Assembly: GCA_041665465.1 (NCBI GenBank) | Contig: JBAYIU010000001.1 | Coordinates: 1,178,001-1,242,000 of the forward strand | Source of the DNA: JACRPH01 sp041665465 | GTDB taxonomy: Archaea > Nanobdellota > Nanobdellia > Woesearchaeales > GW2011-AR9 | Length of the DNA stretch: 64,000 nt | Direction: 5' to 3' | Shown: piece after piece, positions 26,491 to 35,445 of the stretch | Layout of the letters: every line of letters begins with the position of its first letter | Numbering within the stretch: position 1 is the stretch's first letter | Position numbers and translations under genes: made by a program | The notes under the pieces: model-generated | Told to the model about the DNA's origin: nothing | The model's database searches: none | The model's input: the letters and a program-made list of their open reading frames with translations, nothing else

Positions 26491-26542
26491 GAGAAGGATA
26501 AACTTATTTTTATGGAGATTTTTCTTATTCTACCCCAAAGTA

Positions 26543-26550
26543 TTTATATA
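26543..26550 (+). promoter_or_regulatory. TATA box of the MFS gene
   Basis: TTTATATA centred 29 bases before ATG 26576, implying a leaderless or nearly leaderless mRNA and arguing against the ATG at 26489. Confidence 0.6.
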
Positions 26551-26575
26551 TTGTAAATATGTTAATATTCTAAAT

Positions 26576-27784
26576 ATGGAAGAGAATATCGTTAAAAAGT
26601 TTAAAGCGAATATTGGAAAATATTACTTAATCTCATTCTTTCGTGCTTTCATTTTTGCTTATGTTATTGAGAGAATCTTTCAGCAATCCCGCGGGCTTTC
26701 TGTAACCCAAATGGTCTTTTTAGATATTATCTTTTTCGTGGTTGTACTTGTTTTAGAAGTTCCTTCTGGCGCATTAGCGGATAGATGGAGTAGAAAAAAT
26801 GTTTTAATAATCGGAATATTTTTTGCTTTTTTTGAATTTCTTGTTCCCATTTTTGCATATAACTTTTGGGTATTCGCTATCGCTTCGGTTACGGCTGCTG
26901 TGGGAATAGCCCTAAAGTCAGGAACAGCTAATGCATTAATCTATGATTCATTAAAAACAATAAACAAAGAGAAAGATTTTGAGAAATTCTTAAGTCGAGA
27001 AAAATTTATACATTATTTAGGAAATGGGATCGCAATTCTTTTAGGGGGGTTAATTGCATATTATTCCAGTTTAGTTAACGCTTATTGGTTCTCTTTATTG
27101 AGCATCCCAATTGCATTCTTAATTGCTTTAACTCTCCATGAACCGAAAATCCACACTACAACTGAAGAGGTGAACTATTGGCATCATATCAAAGATGCAG
27201 GAAAATTTATTCTTAATAGCAAGAATCTTAGATTTATTATTTTATACGGCGTAATTACCGGTGCGGTTCTTGTAGAGTTAGATGAATATAGTCAGTTATT
27301 CTTTCAATCCATAAGTTTACCATTACTTTTCTTTGGAGTAATCACCTCAATGAGATTATTATTAGAGGGATCTGGTGGTTTTATCGCTTATCGTTTAAAA
27401 AACAAAATCAAGCTAGATACAGCATTAATGATAATTCTTATGTTAGCAATTACTTTTGTATTTCTCTCTGCATATATGAAATCATTAATCAGCCTTATAC
27501 CTTTACTACTTGCTTTCTTTGCCATGGGAATAATTTCTCCTCTGGTTTTAGGTTATGTTCATCATCATGTTGATTCAAAACATAGAGCAACTGTGGAATC
27601 ATTTCAATCATTGCTTCTTAATGGGTTTTCAATATTGGTTGGCTTGAGTTTTGCTTATGTTTCAGATCATATCTCTATATTTGGTGGTTATGCTCTTCTC
27701 GGTAGTATTTTATTCGTCTACTTGTTATATTTTGTAATAAGAAAACCAAAATCATTAGATGAGGTAGAGACAGAAAAAGTTTAA
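26576..27784 (+). CDS. Major facilitator superfamily transporter
   Basis: 402 residues from ATG 26576, with about twelve membrane helices. The loop after helix 2 carries the MFS motif A: GALADRWSRKNVLI. A tyrosine- and histidine-containing loop after helix 10 (VHHHVDSKHRATVES) resembles drug-efflux and related MFS members. The substrate is unknown. Start chosen from the TATA position; an in-frame ATG at 26489 would add a hydrophobic extension that overlaps the VirB4 start. It is divergent from VirB4, inside the element, probably cargo. Confidence 0.85.
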   Translation: MEENIVKKFKANIGKYYLISFFRAFIFAYVIERIFQQSRGLSVTQMVFLDIIFFVVVLVLEVPSGALADRWSRKNVLIIGIFFAFFEFLVPIFAYNFWVFAIASVTAAVGIALKSGTANALIYDSLKTINKEKDFEKFLSREKFIHYLGNGIAILLGGLIAYYSSLVNAYWFSLLSIPIAFLIALTLHEPKIHTTTEEVNYWHHIKDAGKFILNSKNLRFIILYGVITGAVLVELDEYSQLFFQSISLPLLFFGVITSMRLLLEGSGGFIAYRLKNKIKLDTALMIILMLAITFVFLSAYMKSLISLIPLLLAFFAMGIISPLVLGYVHHHVDSKHRATVESFQSLLLNGFSILVGLSFAYVSDHISIFGGYALLGSILFVYLLYFVIRKPKSLDEVETEKV

Positions 27785-27909
27785 ACTACCTTCGGAGACC
27801 GTTACCTCCATCCTTACCTAACCCTAAGTTGTCGATTCTATAAAATTTCAATCAAATGTAGGCTAAATCACAATAAAGTATTTATATCAGTGAATTAAAC
27901 TTTTCATCT

Positions 27910-28983
27910 ATGTTAATTCCACCAGGAGAACCAGAAGCACCGGATCCAGATAATCTAAGAAATACCATCAGACAATCTCCACAGCCAGACTTTGCAGTTC
28001 TTGATATTGAACGATTAAATTTCTCAGAGATTGAATCCCAAATTTGCGAACAAATGCCTGAATTTAAACTGCATCCAGAACCAAGTGCAGAAATCGTGGT
28101 AAAAAACCCGTCTATTGAAATGCTTGTTGAGATGCACAGGAAATATGATACTTATGTAAATGGATGTGAATTGGCAAATGGTGTTGAACCAACTCCAAAA
28201 CCAAAGGCTTCATGGTTTAAAATAGTATATCAACTTGGTAACAATGTTTTTGTTGAATTAGATTCTATGGAATGCCAAACAAAGTTCGGACCAAAACCAA
28301 ACTTGTTTAAAGTATTAGCTGATGAAAAGATAGGCACTTTTGCTCAGAGATTAGGATTCATGCTCAAAGGAAGTCCTCAAAGAAGACCAAAGTTAGAAGA
28401 AAGTATGTGGAAATTGTTAGATTTACAATCTGAGAACCCAATGGGATTTGCTTATGATTACTTTTACCCACAAAAGGGTGATGGGGTGGAGAGATACCAT
28501 CGTAAATATCTTTCTGTAGATGTTCTTACAGAATTATTAAGTGTTGCTTCTACATCACACATTCAAGTGCAAATGCCTTTTGTGGGATTAGATTTAAGTT
28601 CTTTAAGAGAGCAAATAAAAGAAGAGTTCCAAGAAGTTGAAATTTATCAACCCCATGGTTTAATTCTTAATGTGGATGAAGGCATAACACCAGAAGGAAT
28701 AATTCATTATTATGCTCGGTTTTTAGAAGCAAATAAACGGTTAGCTCCTTGTTTTTCTCCTAGTATTGGGGTTTATTTTGAAACAAATGATCCCGCTACT
28801 AGCAAAACAGTTGGAATTAATCTTTATACAGATACATTACTCTTAAATTATAGAGGAATTGAAAAACCAGAATTAGTTACACAATTAGAACATCTATTTA
28901 AGAGAAATGGGTTATATGCAAGACCACAATGTCATATGGAAAAGGAAGATATTCCGCCACCAAAGGTTTGTTCTATTTCTTAA
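27910..28983 (+). CDS. Uncharacterised soluble protein
   Basis: 357 residues, not recognised. The N-terminal 25 residues are proline-rich (PPGEPEAPDPDN); the remainder is mixed alpha/beta without signal peptide, membrane helix or known catalytic motif. A TATA-like TATTTATATC lies about 25 bases before the ATG. It is flanked by type IV secretion genes on the other strand. Confidence 0.5.
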   Translation: MLIPPGEPEAPDPDNLRNTIRQSPQPDFAVLDIERLNFSEIESQICEQMPEFKLHPEPSAEIVVKNPSIEMLVEMHRKYDTYVNGCELANGVEPTPKPKASWFKIVYQLGNNVFVELDSMECQTKFGPKPNLFKVLADEKIGTFAQRLGFMLKGSPQRRPKLEESMWKLLDLQSENPMGFAYDYFYPQKGDGVERYHRKYLSVDVLTELLSVASTSHIQVQMPFVGLDLSSLREQIKEEFQEVEIYQPHGLILNVDEGITPEGIIHYYARFLEANKRLAPCFSPSIGVYFETNDPATSKTVGINLYTDTLLLNYRGIEKPELVTQLEHLFKRNGLYARPQCHMEKEDIPPPKVCSIS

Positions 28984-29021
28984 TTTTGCCACAACTAAGT
29001 CGTCAGGAGATCGTTTCTTCC

Positions 29022-29855
29022 TTAAATCAGATACTTAACCGCACTCTTGATATTACTGCCCATTTCTGAATTCAGCACTCCAAACACCGCTTTCAATAAC
29101 GCAAAGATAATCAATCCAACCATCAGCAGATTGATAGACAAGAAAGCTACCATTGCTAAAATTATCTTGAAGTTAGCAAACACGGAAACATTAACTAAAG
29201 CAGAAGCTCCAAAGAGGATAATGGCACTAAAGAAATTGACAAAGATTACTACCAGAAGAGTATTGATAATCAATTTTCCATAACTTCGTAAGGGCGGAAT
29301 GAAATAAAAGAAAATCCCGATAGGTAGAAACACCACCCCTATAGCTACGGTTAAGTATCTCAACCCTAAAAGTAGAATAGTAATAATCAAGATGAGAAGA
29401 TAAGGAATGATTAACATTAAGGTTGTTCCGATGTCGGAGAAATTATCTACGGTAATCTTAAAGAACTCTGGTGGAATAATGTTGATGACTCCCGAAGTCA
29501 ATAAACTTCCTAACTCTATCACCAAATCATATATCAAGAAACTGGCTTGAACAAATAAAACCATCAAGACAATATTTCTGAACCATTCTTTAGCTTTCTC
29601 TCTTTTAGCTGCATCATAGCCAGAGATCATGAAGTTAAATCCAGAAAACAAGAAGAACAATCCGTAGAACAGAGAAATAACGTAGATTATGACTGCCCAA
29701 AGAGAATGAAAAAGATTGATGTTTACCGGTTCTGTAAGCAGATAATGAATAACATCTAAGAAAGGTTGGACTGGAGCAGTCAGAATACTGCTGATGTATC
29801 CGAAGAACTTCTCTGGTAAGCAAATAGCTAAGTTGGTTAATCCGCATTCAGTCAT
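29022..29855 (-). CDS. VirB6/TrbL-like multi-pass channel protein
   Basis: 277 residues with about six membrane helices. The first loop has SGYDAAKREKAKEWFRNI after a helix, closely resembling SGGDPKKRDTAKNI in the pilin-like protein at 32940-33284, a feature shared by archaeal type IV secretion membrane components. Position beside VirB4 and the overlapping secreted-protein gene (4 bases) supports a role as the inner channel. The VirB6 assignment is by topology and context. Confidence 0.6.
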   Translation of the reverse strand: MTECGLTNLAICLPEKFFGYISSILTAPVQPFLDVIHYLLTEPVNINLFHSLWAVIIYVISLFYGLFFLFSGFNFMISGYDAAKREKAKEWFRNIVLMVLFVQASFLIYDLVIELGSLLTSGVINIIPPEFFKITVDNFSDIGTTLMLIIPYLLILIITILLLGLRYLTVAIGVVFLPIGIFFYFIPPLRSYGKLIINTLLVVIFVNFFSAIILFGASALVNVSVFANFKIILAMVAFLSINLLMVGLIIFALLKAVFGVLNSEMGSNIKSAVKYLI

Positions 29856-31159
29856 ACTACCACCCCCCAGAATTTTCTTACAAACCCCACTAAAGCATAA
29901 TTCAATATTCCAAAAGTGGTCAAACTAGCAAACATTCCAATAGGTTGAGTGTTTTCTACATGGATGTACTTCTCAATATAATTGCCATCATGAACGACCG
30001 TAATCCTGTTGTATGGATAAACGGCTTTAAGAGCTAAATGTCCGTCAGTTACATAACTATGGTTAGCATATTTTACTTGATAATTTCCAACAGGAGAAAT
30101 GGTTAAAGTGATATCTTCTCCCTCTTGATATGACGTCTTATCTGTGTTAGCAGAAAAGTCAAACTTAGTAAAATTAAGATTACAAGGAATATTCTTGCTC
30201 TTGAAGAAGTCAGAGATATTAATAGAACAATTGTTCAAATTACTAACAAAAATATTCCCCTCAGAAATGTCTAAATTATTTACTTCAGTATCTCTCTTCT
30301 CTTCCGCTTTCAGAACTAATACTCCTCCTGTCCCAAAGATTTGAGAGAAGACATAATTATGACTCTTAAAATAAGAATCATTAAAGCTCAATTCTAAATT
30401 GGCAAAATCCCCGTAAGTAAAATTGGCTTTAGTAGTATTCCAATACTGATCTTTGATATTGAAGTCAGCCCATAGTGGTGGATTATACAACATAACTGGC
30501 AAATTATCGCTAAGACTTAATTGGTCAGTCTGGTAATCGGTTCTGTCATAAAGACATTTCTTGCTACAGCTTTTACAAGGTCTCTTCCATTTGTAATGAA
30601 CTATCTTAGTTACAACTTTGATATTATAATTTGCAGTTATAGAACCATCTTGATTAGTAGAATAAGAAAGTAAGTGAGAGCTGCCTAGCAGATTGCCGTT
30701 TAGGAAGATTTGTGAACTGGCTGTATTTTGAGAAAGAGAATATTCTGTTTTACAATCTCCAGAAGCGGTTCCGCTAGGCAGCTTTATTTCATAGTTATAT
30801 CCGGTTAATATTTTTCCATTTGGGGAGATAAGTAAAGTATCATTGGAAAGAACGGAGGGCATAACTGAAAGAACTTTTATCCAAGCATTTTGGATAACTC
30901 CATTAGAAGTAGAAGCAATATCAAAAGTTAAACTAGTTCCAGTAATCTTACTATTCCAATCAGAGATTAAAGCATGATCTGGATATTGCTTTTTATCGCT
31001 TAGAATGTCCCCTAGCAAATAATTCTTTTCTAAAGCAGAGAGATTACTGTTTTGGATATCTAAGCAATATTGCTTATTCTGAATGGTATTACAATCAAGA
31101 GCAAAGGAGAGAGGTATGACTAGCAAGAACAGTATTCCGAGAATGTTTGTGGTTTTCAT
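29852..31159 (-). CDS. Secreted, C-terminally anchored protein of the secretion cluster
   Basis: 435 residues. A cleavable-looking signal (NILGILFLLVIPLSFALDC), a long extracellular beta-rich part with many N-x-S/T sites, a Cys cluster (CKSCSKKC) and late Ig-like strands (DKTSYQEGEDITLTISPVGNY), then a C-terminal membrane helix (about 410-428). Overlaps the VirB6-like gene by 4 bases, so it is probably a surface component of the mating apparatus or an adhesin. Family not named. Confidence 0.6.
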   Translation of the reverse strand: MKTTNILGILFLLVIPLSFALDCNTIQNKQYCLDIQNSNLSALEKNYLLGDILSDKKQYPDHALISDWNSKITGTSLTFDIASTSNGVIQNAWIKVLSVMPSVLSNDTLLISPNGKILTGYNYEIKLPSGTASGDCKTEYSLSQNTASSQIFLNGNLLGSSHLLSYSTNQDGSITANYNIKVVTKIVHYKWKRPCKSCSKKCLYDRTDYQTDQLSLSDNLPVMLYNPPLWADFNIKDQYWNTTKANFTYGDFANLELSFNDSYFKSHNYVFSQIFGTGGVLVLKAEEKRDTEVNNLDISEGNIFVSNLNNCSINISDFFKSKNIPCNLNFTKFDFSANTDKTSYQEGEDITLTISPVGNYQVKYANHSYVTDGHLALKAVYPYNRITVVHDGNYIEKYIHVENTQPIGMFASLTTFGILNYALVGFVRKFWGVVV

Positions 31160-31212
31160 GGGTGGACCTCCAAATATTTAAGCAAAAATTTATTTACTGT
31201 CATATTCTCCTA

Positions 31213-32022
31213 ATGAGAATGGGTTATACTTATGGGCATAAATGGGGAGAAGAGGACATAGAATATCTCAAAAGTAATTATCTCACTCAGACCAACAAAG
31301 AATTAGCGATTCATTTTGGGGTAAGTGATTCAAGTATTGAACATAAATTGAAAAGATTAGGTTTAAATCGCCCAAAAGAGATAATTGGAGCTCACATCAG
31401 CAAATCTCAAAGGAGTAATGTCCATCTAATTGAAAGAAGGAGGACTCTCGGAAATATATTAGGCTCGTTGTTAAAGGAAAATTCAGAATATAAAGAAAAA
31501 TGGAAGTTAAGCCAAAAAAATAATTTGATTATTCAGAAACACAGAAATAGTTTTGGTGAAAGAATGCATAATAATCCTCTTATGAAAGAGAAAATGTTAG
31601 AGGGGATACGCCACAGCCAGAAACATAAAGAAAGTAATAGGATTAAATCGCTGATGATTCTTAAAAATCCTGAATTAAATGAAAAGAGACTTTTAATGAT
31701 GCGCTTAACTAAAGGCAGTGACGAACATAGAGTAAAAATAAGCGGTGAGGGTAACTCGATGTGGAAAGGTGGTCTGAGTTTTGAACCTTATTCTCCACAA
31801 TTCAACCCCTTACTAAAGTCAAAGATAAGAATAAGAGATCGTTACATTTGTCAGAATTGTGGAATACTGGAAGAAAGGAGTAAGTTGAATATTCATCATA
31901 TTGATTATAATAAACAGAATAACCAACCTCATAACTTAATTTCTCTCTGTCGAAATTGTCATTCAAAGACTAACACTCGAAGAAAATACTGGGAAGAGTA
32001 TTTTAAACAAAAGAGAACATAA
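31213..32022 (+). CDS. HNH endonuclease with N-terminal HTH and NUMOD-like motif
   Basis: About 269 residues from ATG 31213; an in-frame ATG at 31147 would overlap the divergent gene. An N-terminal helix-turn-helix (WGEEDIEYLKSNYLTQTNKELAIHFGV..) is followed by basic helices, a GEGNSMWKGG motif of the NUMOD3 type, and a zinc-bound HNH: CQNCG, NIHHIDYNKQNN, LISLCRNCHSKTN. These features are typical of free-standing homing endonucleases. It lies between secretion genes on the opposite strand, so it may be a selfish insertion. Confidence 0.8.
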   Translation: MRMGYTYGHKWGEEDIEYLKSNYLTQTNKELAIHFGVSDSSIEHKLKRLGLNRPKEIIGAHISKSQRSNVHLIERRRTLGNILGSLLKENSEYKEKWKLSQKNNLIIQKHRNSFGERMHNNPLMKEKMLEGIRHSQKHKESNRIKSLMILKNPELNEKRLLMMRLTKGSDEHRVKISGEGNSMWKGGLSFEPYSPQFNPLLKSKIRIRDRYICQNCGILEERSKLNIHHIDYNKQNNQPHNLISLCRNCHSKTNTRRKYWEEYFKQKRT

Positions 32023-32065
32023 CCTTCTAAATTAGTGTTAGAGTTTCTTAAAAAGAATATAAATT

Positions 32066-32776
32066 CTAATTCTCTAAAGCCTTATCTAATGCTTCATCTC
32101 CAAAAGAAGCTCGTGATAAGTACTTAGTGTTAAACTCTTCGCTTAATGTTTTATATTCTCCTAATATCTCTGCTCTTTGACTCTTAACTCGATCCATACT
32201 TCTTTTTCCTGATCTTCCACCCACAAGTGCACCAGCTACAGTTCCTAATACCATTCCTGCTACTACAACTCCCACTACCGATAGACTATTATTTGGTTGA
32301 TAAGTGAAAGTGCTAATGGGAATACTTACCGGAAGACTGAATAAAAGTCCTATACCTGCCCCTAAAAATCTATGGATCTTGACCAGATGATTTAAATCAT
32401 ATGGCATTCCTCGATTAGTTATTCCATATCTTTCTTGAGTCTGAAAAATTCTTTCCCCATATCTTTCAAATTCTTTAATCTCATCAACATTCTTAAAGCA
32501 AAGATAAGCTATAGTTTCGTTTGCATCTTTTCTCACTAAATGAGGATTTTCCAAATCTTCTACCAGAAAAGGATTCTCTGTAAATAATACATCAATTCCC
32601 TCTTTTCTTTCTCTTCGATAAGAAATAGGAAGACCATCAATCAAGAGTGGGTTTTGAGAATCGCCCTCAGGTTTGTATCCTTTAGGGCCAATAATTGCTT
32701 CCAAGGCTTCTCTCTCAGAAGGATAACCTTCTTCATGCAAGTATATTCTCTTGAATTCATCAACTGGAGTTGGCAT
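32066..32776 (-). CDS. Membrane protein with glycine-rich hairpin
   Basis: 236 residues. A soluble N-terminal part of about 130 residues, two adjacent membrane helices (about 137-155 and 165-188) with glycine-rich segments (VVVAGMVLGTVAGALVGG), and a polar helical C-terminus. Not recognised. Located between the HNH gene and the pilin operon; oriented with the latter but separated by 163 bases. Confidence 0.5.
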   Translation of the reverse strand: MPTPVDEFKRIYLHEEGYPSEREALEAIIGPKGYKPEGDSQNPLLIDGLPISYRRERKEGIDVLFTENPFLVEDLENPHLVRKDANETIAYLCFKNVDEIKEFERYGERIFQTQERYGITNRGMPYDLNHLVKIHRFLGAGIGLLFSLPVSIPISTFTYQPNNSLSVVGVVVAGMVLGTVAGALVGGRSGKRSMDRVKSQRAEILGEYKTLSEEFNTKYLSRASFGDEALDKALEN

Positions 32777-32939
32777 AACTCTCTTAAACTAAGCTTACTT
32801 TAAAAGAATTATCATTCTTAAAAATATAATTGATGTTAGAGTTTGTTAAACTCCTTTGTGCCATACCCTTAGTCTTCGCCTAAGGATACCTTAAGTGACC
32901 CCAAGCTTCTATCTCACTCATAATATTAAAAACAAAAAA

Positions 32940-33284
32940 TTAAATTAGCAGATTCACCAATAATGGAGCAGCCCAGATTACCAGCAATCCAATGATGACA
33001 TAAGCAGCGATGTTCTTGGCTGTATCTCTCTTCTTAGGATCACCGCCAGAAGTCATGTACGAAATTCCTGCATAAAGCAAGAATATAGCTGCAACAGCCG
33101 TAGCGATATACTTGACAAAGTTGTATATCTTCATTACTGGACTTAAAATCTGGTCAAACTGAGCTTTCTGTTCAGGTGTAACGGTTGTATTCAAATCAGC
33201 GTTCTGACCATTAGCTCCAAAAGCTATCGGCAAGGCTCCTATCAAGAGCAAACCTAACAACAAAAATAATCCTAGTCTCTTCAT
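32940..33284 (-). CDS. VirB2/TrbC-like conjugative pilin
   Basis: 114 residues: signal peptide (LGLFLLLGLLLIGALPIAFGA), a short polar region, two membrane helices (about 62-78 and 93-112) and the loop YMTSGGDPKKRDTAKN between them, which is characteristic of TrbC/VirB2-type pilins. A GGAGGTG ribosome site lies just upstream of the ATG, inside the preceding gene. Overlaps its upstream neighbour by 4 bases. Confidence 0.75.
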   Translation of the reverse strand: MKRLGLFLLLGLLLIGALPIAFGANGQNADLNTTVTPEQKAQFDQILSPVMKIYNFVKYIATAVAAIFLLYAGISYMTSGGDPKKRDTAKNIAAYVIIGLLVIWAAPLLVNLLI

Positions 33285-33523
33285 GTTGGCACCTCCTGTA
33301 AATCATATACTTCCAGAATATTGTCTGGTTTCTGCTTTTGCAGGGCTTCTACTTCAAGTTCTCCTTTCAGCTCATCTAATATCTGCATCTTACGATGATG
33401 CAACTCGTCCAATTTCTGACGCTTTAGCTTGCGTTTAGTAACACTGGTCAAATGAATAGTAATCAGTGTTCCAGCAGTCAGGACAATGGCAGCTATTCCT
33501 AAAACGATTAATTGTTCAATCAT
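33281..33523 (-). CDS. Small membrane protein with coiled-coil tail
   Basis: 80 residues: one N-terminal membrane helix (about 4-25), then a basic/acidic helix (VTKRKLKRQKLDELHHRKMQILDELKGELEVEAL) likely to form a coiled coil. Overlaps both neighbours by 4 bases. Part of the pilin operon; function unknown. Confidence 0.6.
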   Translation of the reverse strand: MIEQLIVLGIAAIVLTAGTLITIHLTSVTKRKLKRQKLDELHHRKMQILDELKGELEVEALQKQKPDNILEVYDLQEVPT

Positions 33524-33684
33524 TTTCGTTTCCTCCCCTGTAGATAGTAATTACGGACATACGCTTCCTTGTATTGGTCTAGGATATCCTCCGGATCATC
33601 TTGAGGATAATTCCATTTCAGGAAGTTCCAGCAAGTATTGCATAGTCTTCCGTTAGCTACCTTTTTACATAATTCACACTTCAT
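33520..33684 (-). CDS. Small zinc-ribbon protein heading the pilin operon
   Basis: 54 residues from ATG 33684: CELCKKVANGRLCNTC gives two knuckles, then a helical tail. The start is supported by GGAGG six bases upstream; a longer frame to 33849 exists but its extra residues look like non-coding hydrophobic sequence and would run into the att repeat region. A TATA-like TATATAAA complement near 33733-33740 fits as the operon promoter. Confidence 0.6.
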   Translation of the reverse strand: MKCELCKKVANGRLCNTCWNFLKWNYPQDDPEDILDQYKEAYVRNYYLQGRKRK

Positions 33685-33856
33685 GTTGGCCTCCAGAAGT
33701 GCACTTCTTAGATCATTTAGTGAGGTAAAAAGTATATAAAGATTTGAGACCATCATGGTCTCCTTTTCCACCATCGAAAAGTATTTATAGAGGAAGAGTT
33801 TACTTAATAGAAATATATAAAGAATTAGCTCAAGACTTCCATCCGACATTATCTGT

Positions 33857-33871
33857 CCGGCGGGGGCACTT
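33857..33871 (+). repeat. Right attachment repeat (attR)
   Basis: CCGGCGGGGGCACTT, identical to the tRNA-Glu 3' end at 5454-5468. The rest of the tRNA is absent here, as expected for the distal end of an element that restored the tRNA on its left side. Confidence 0.75.
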
Positions 33872-33977
33872 TTTATATTTTAAAATAAAATAACTTACAC
33901 TAAAACGACTTCTTCCTTTATTGTAACTACCCAAAAGGAACAAAACCTTTTTAAATAGCTTCCTTTTTAGAAGATTC

Positions 33978-35444
33978 ATGTTATCTGAAGCATTAAGAAG
34001 AGAACTTCCTTTCTTGCAGGAACGGTTAGAATTGAATGTTGCTAGGCCAGACAGTAAAAGAAGAATAAGTTTAGATTCTACTGCAACTACTCCCCCCACC
34101 AGAGAAGCTCTCGAAGCAATGATTAAGGCTTCATTTACTTACGCCCCTTTTGAAAGAGGGGGTTCCGATTCCGGAATTAAAACCAGCATGGCAGTGCTTT
34201 CCACTTATAATTTACTCGCTAACCTTATTGGAGCAGATTCTTGGAAAGAGATTGTATTAGGCAGAAACACTACTGAAATGATTAATCATGTTGCTAATAC
34301 TCTTAAACGAGGGTTTGAAGGATTTCCTAGACTTAAATCTGGTCAAAATATTGTTACAACCTATTTAGAACATAATTCTAATTATCTTCCCTGGTTAGAA
34401 CTAACCACCTTTCTCAAAGAGTATGGGGTAGAAGTAGATTTACGTTTGGTTGATGTTGATAAGAGGACCGGGCAATTGGATATGAGTGATCTATCTAGAA
34501 AAGTTGATAAGAATACTCGAGTTGTTACTGTAACCGGAAAGTCAAATGTTCTTGCTACTACTCCTTTGCTACCAGAAATAGGACAAATTGCACATAAATC
34601 TGGAGCATTGTATGTTGTTGATGGAGCTCAGTTTGTTCCTAATCATTACGTTGATGTTCAAACTCTCGATGTAGACTTAATGGCTTTTTCATTACATAAA
34701 ATGATGGCCCCGTTTGGAGTGGGAGTTTTATATGGTAAGAATTCTGTTTTAGAAGCGATGCCCCCATTTATTTTTGGTGGAGGAACAGTAAGTGACGTTG
34801 ATAAAGATCATGTTGAGTATTATGGGCTTCCACAAAAATTCATGGCTGGATCTCCCGATTCATTAGGGATTATTGCCTCGGGGATATCTATTCAAACTTT
34901 ATTACATGCAGCATTAGGTAATCTAAGAAATCCACAACAGAAAGCTTTTGCTTCAATGGTTTTCAATGCTCCCAGTGATGGATGGGATTATCGTTACCAA
35001 GTTTCTAATGAGGAAGGGGCATTGATTAGATCAGAAGCAGAACGATTAGGAAAAAATTTAGTTATCACCGATCCACGAGCAAGAAGAGAATATGCTCGAG
35101 AGTTGGTTGAAGAAGCGATGGGGGTAATTGCTAATTATGAGATTGATCTTACTCAAAAAGCAATGGAAGGATTACATACTATTCCTGGGATAGAAATATA
35201 TGGTTCCTTACCTGCAGAACAGAGATATGGGTTAGTTTCATTTAATGTTCGTGGTCAAGAAGCTAGACAAATCGGTTTTGAATTGAATAAACGAGGGATT
35301 GAAGTAAGACCCGATAAACATTGTGCTCATTTATTACATCATCATATCTTGAAAGTAAATGGAACAGTAAGAGCAAGTTTTGCTCCATACAATACTACAG
35401 AAGAAGTTGATACTTTAGTAAGTGCAGTGAGGGAGGTTGCTTAA
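33978..35444 (+). CDS. Class V aminotransferase, SufS-like cysteine desulfurase
   Basis: 488 residues, PLP-dependent fold. H132 (EHNSN) stacks on PLP, D215 and Q218 (VVDGAQF) bind it, and K241 (SLHKMMAP) is the Schiff-base lysine. RPDKHCAHLL places C449 where SufS-type enzymes carry the persulfide cysteine. An insertion of about 60 residues (300-360) makes it longer than typical SufS (about 410). Sulfur transfer from cysteine is the likely reaction, although related enzymes act on other amino acids. No Suf scaffold genes are adjacent; the next gene starts two bases after its stop. First chromosomal gene beyond the element. Confidence 0.8.
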   Translation: MLSEALRRELPFLQERLELNVARPDSKRRISLDSTATTPPTREALEAMIKASFTYAPFERGGSDSGIKTSMAVLSTYNLLANLIGADSWKEIVLGRNTTEMINHVANTLKRGFEGFPRLKSGQNIVTTYLEHNSNYLPWLELTTFLKEYGVEVDLRLVDVDKRTGQLDMSDLSRKVDKNTRVVTVTGKSNVLATTPLLPEIGQIAHKSGALYVVDGAQFVPNHYVDVQTLDVDLMAFSLHKMMAPFGVGVLYGKNSVLEAMPPFIFGGGTVSDVDKDHVEYYGLPQKFMAGSPDSLGIIASGISIQTLLHAALGNLRNPQQKAFASMVFNAPSDGWDYRYQVSNEEGALIRSEAERLGKNLVITDPRARREYARELVEEAMGVIANYEIDLTQKAMEGLHTIPGIEIYGSLPAEQRYGLVSFNVRGQEARQIGFELNKRGIEVRPDKHCAHLLHHHILKVNGTVRASFAPYNTTEEVDTLVSAVREVA

Positions 35445-35445
35445 G

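Larger units (their letters stand above)
5454..33871 (+). mobile_element. Integrative (probably conjugative) element in tRNA-Glu
   Basis: About 28.4 kb bounded by an exact 15-base direct repeat of the tRNA-Glu 3' end (5454-5468 and 33857-33871). A complete tyrosine recombinase begins 74 bases from the left repeat, next to the intact tRNA. The right half carries VirB4, VirB6-like and VirB2-like genes in overlapping operons; the left half carries metabolic-looking cargo and a defence-like operon. No recognised relaxase or VirD4 coupling protein was seen. Whether all genes between the repeats arrived together is inference. Confidence 0.75.

Noticed and set aside
26489..26575. Upstream ATG of the MFS gene
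   Set aside because: Would overlap the VirB4 start and place the TATA box inside the coding region; ATG 26576 fits a leaderless mRNA.
33684..33849. Longer start for the zinc-ribbon gene
   Set aside because: The extra residues are hydrophobic and unlike coding sequence, while ATG 33684 has a good GGAGG site and an upstream TATA.
33830..34099. Minus-strand frame over the start of the desulfurase gene
   Set aside because: Shadow of a clear PLP enzyme frame; crosses the attachment repeat and has no recognisable features.
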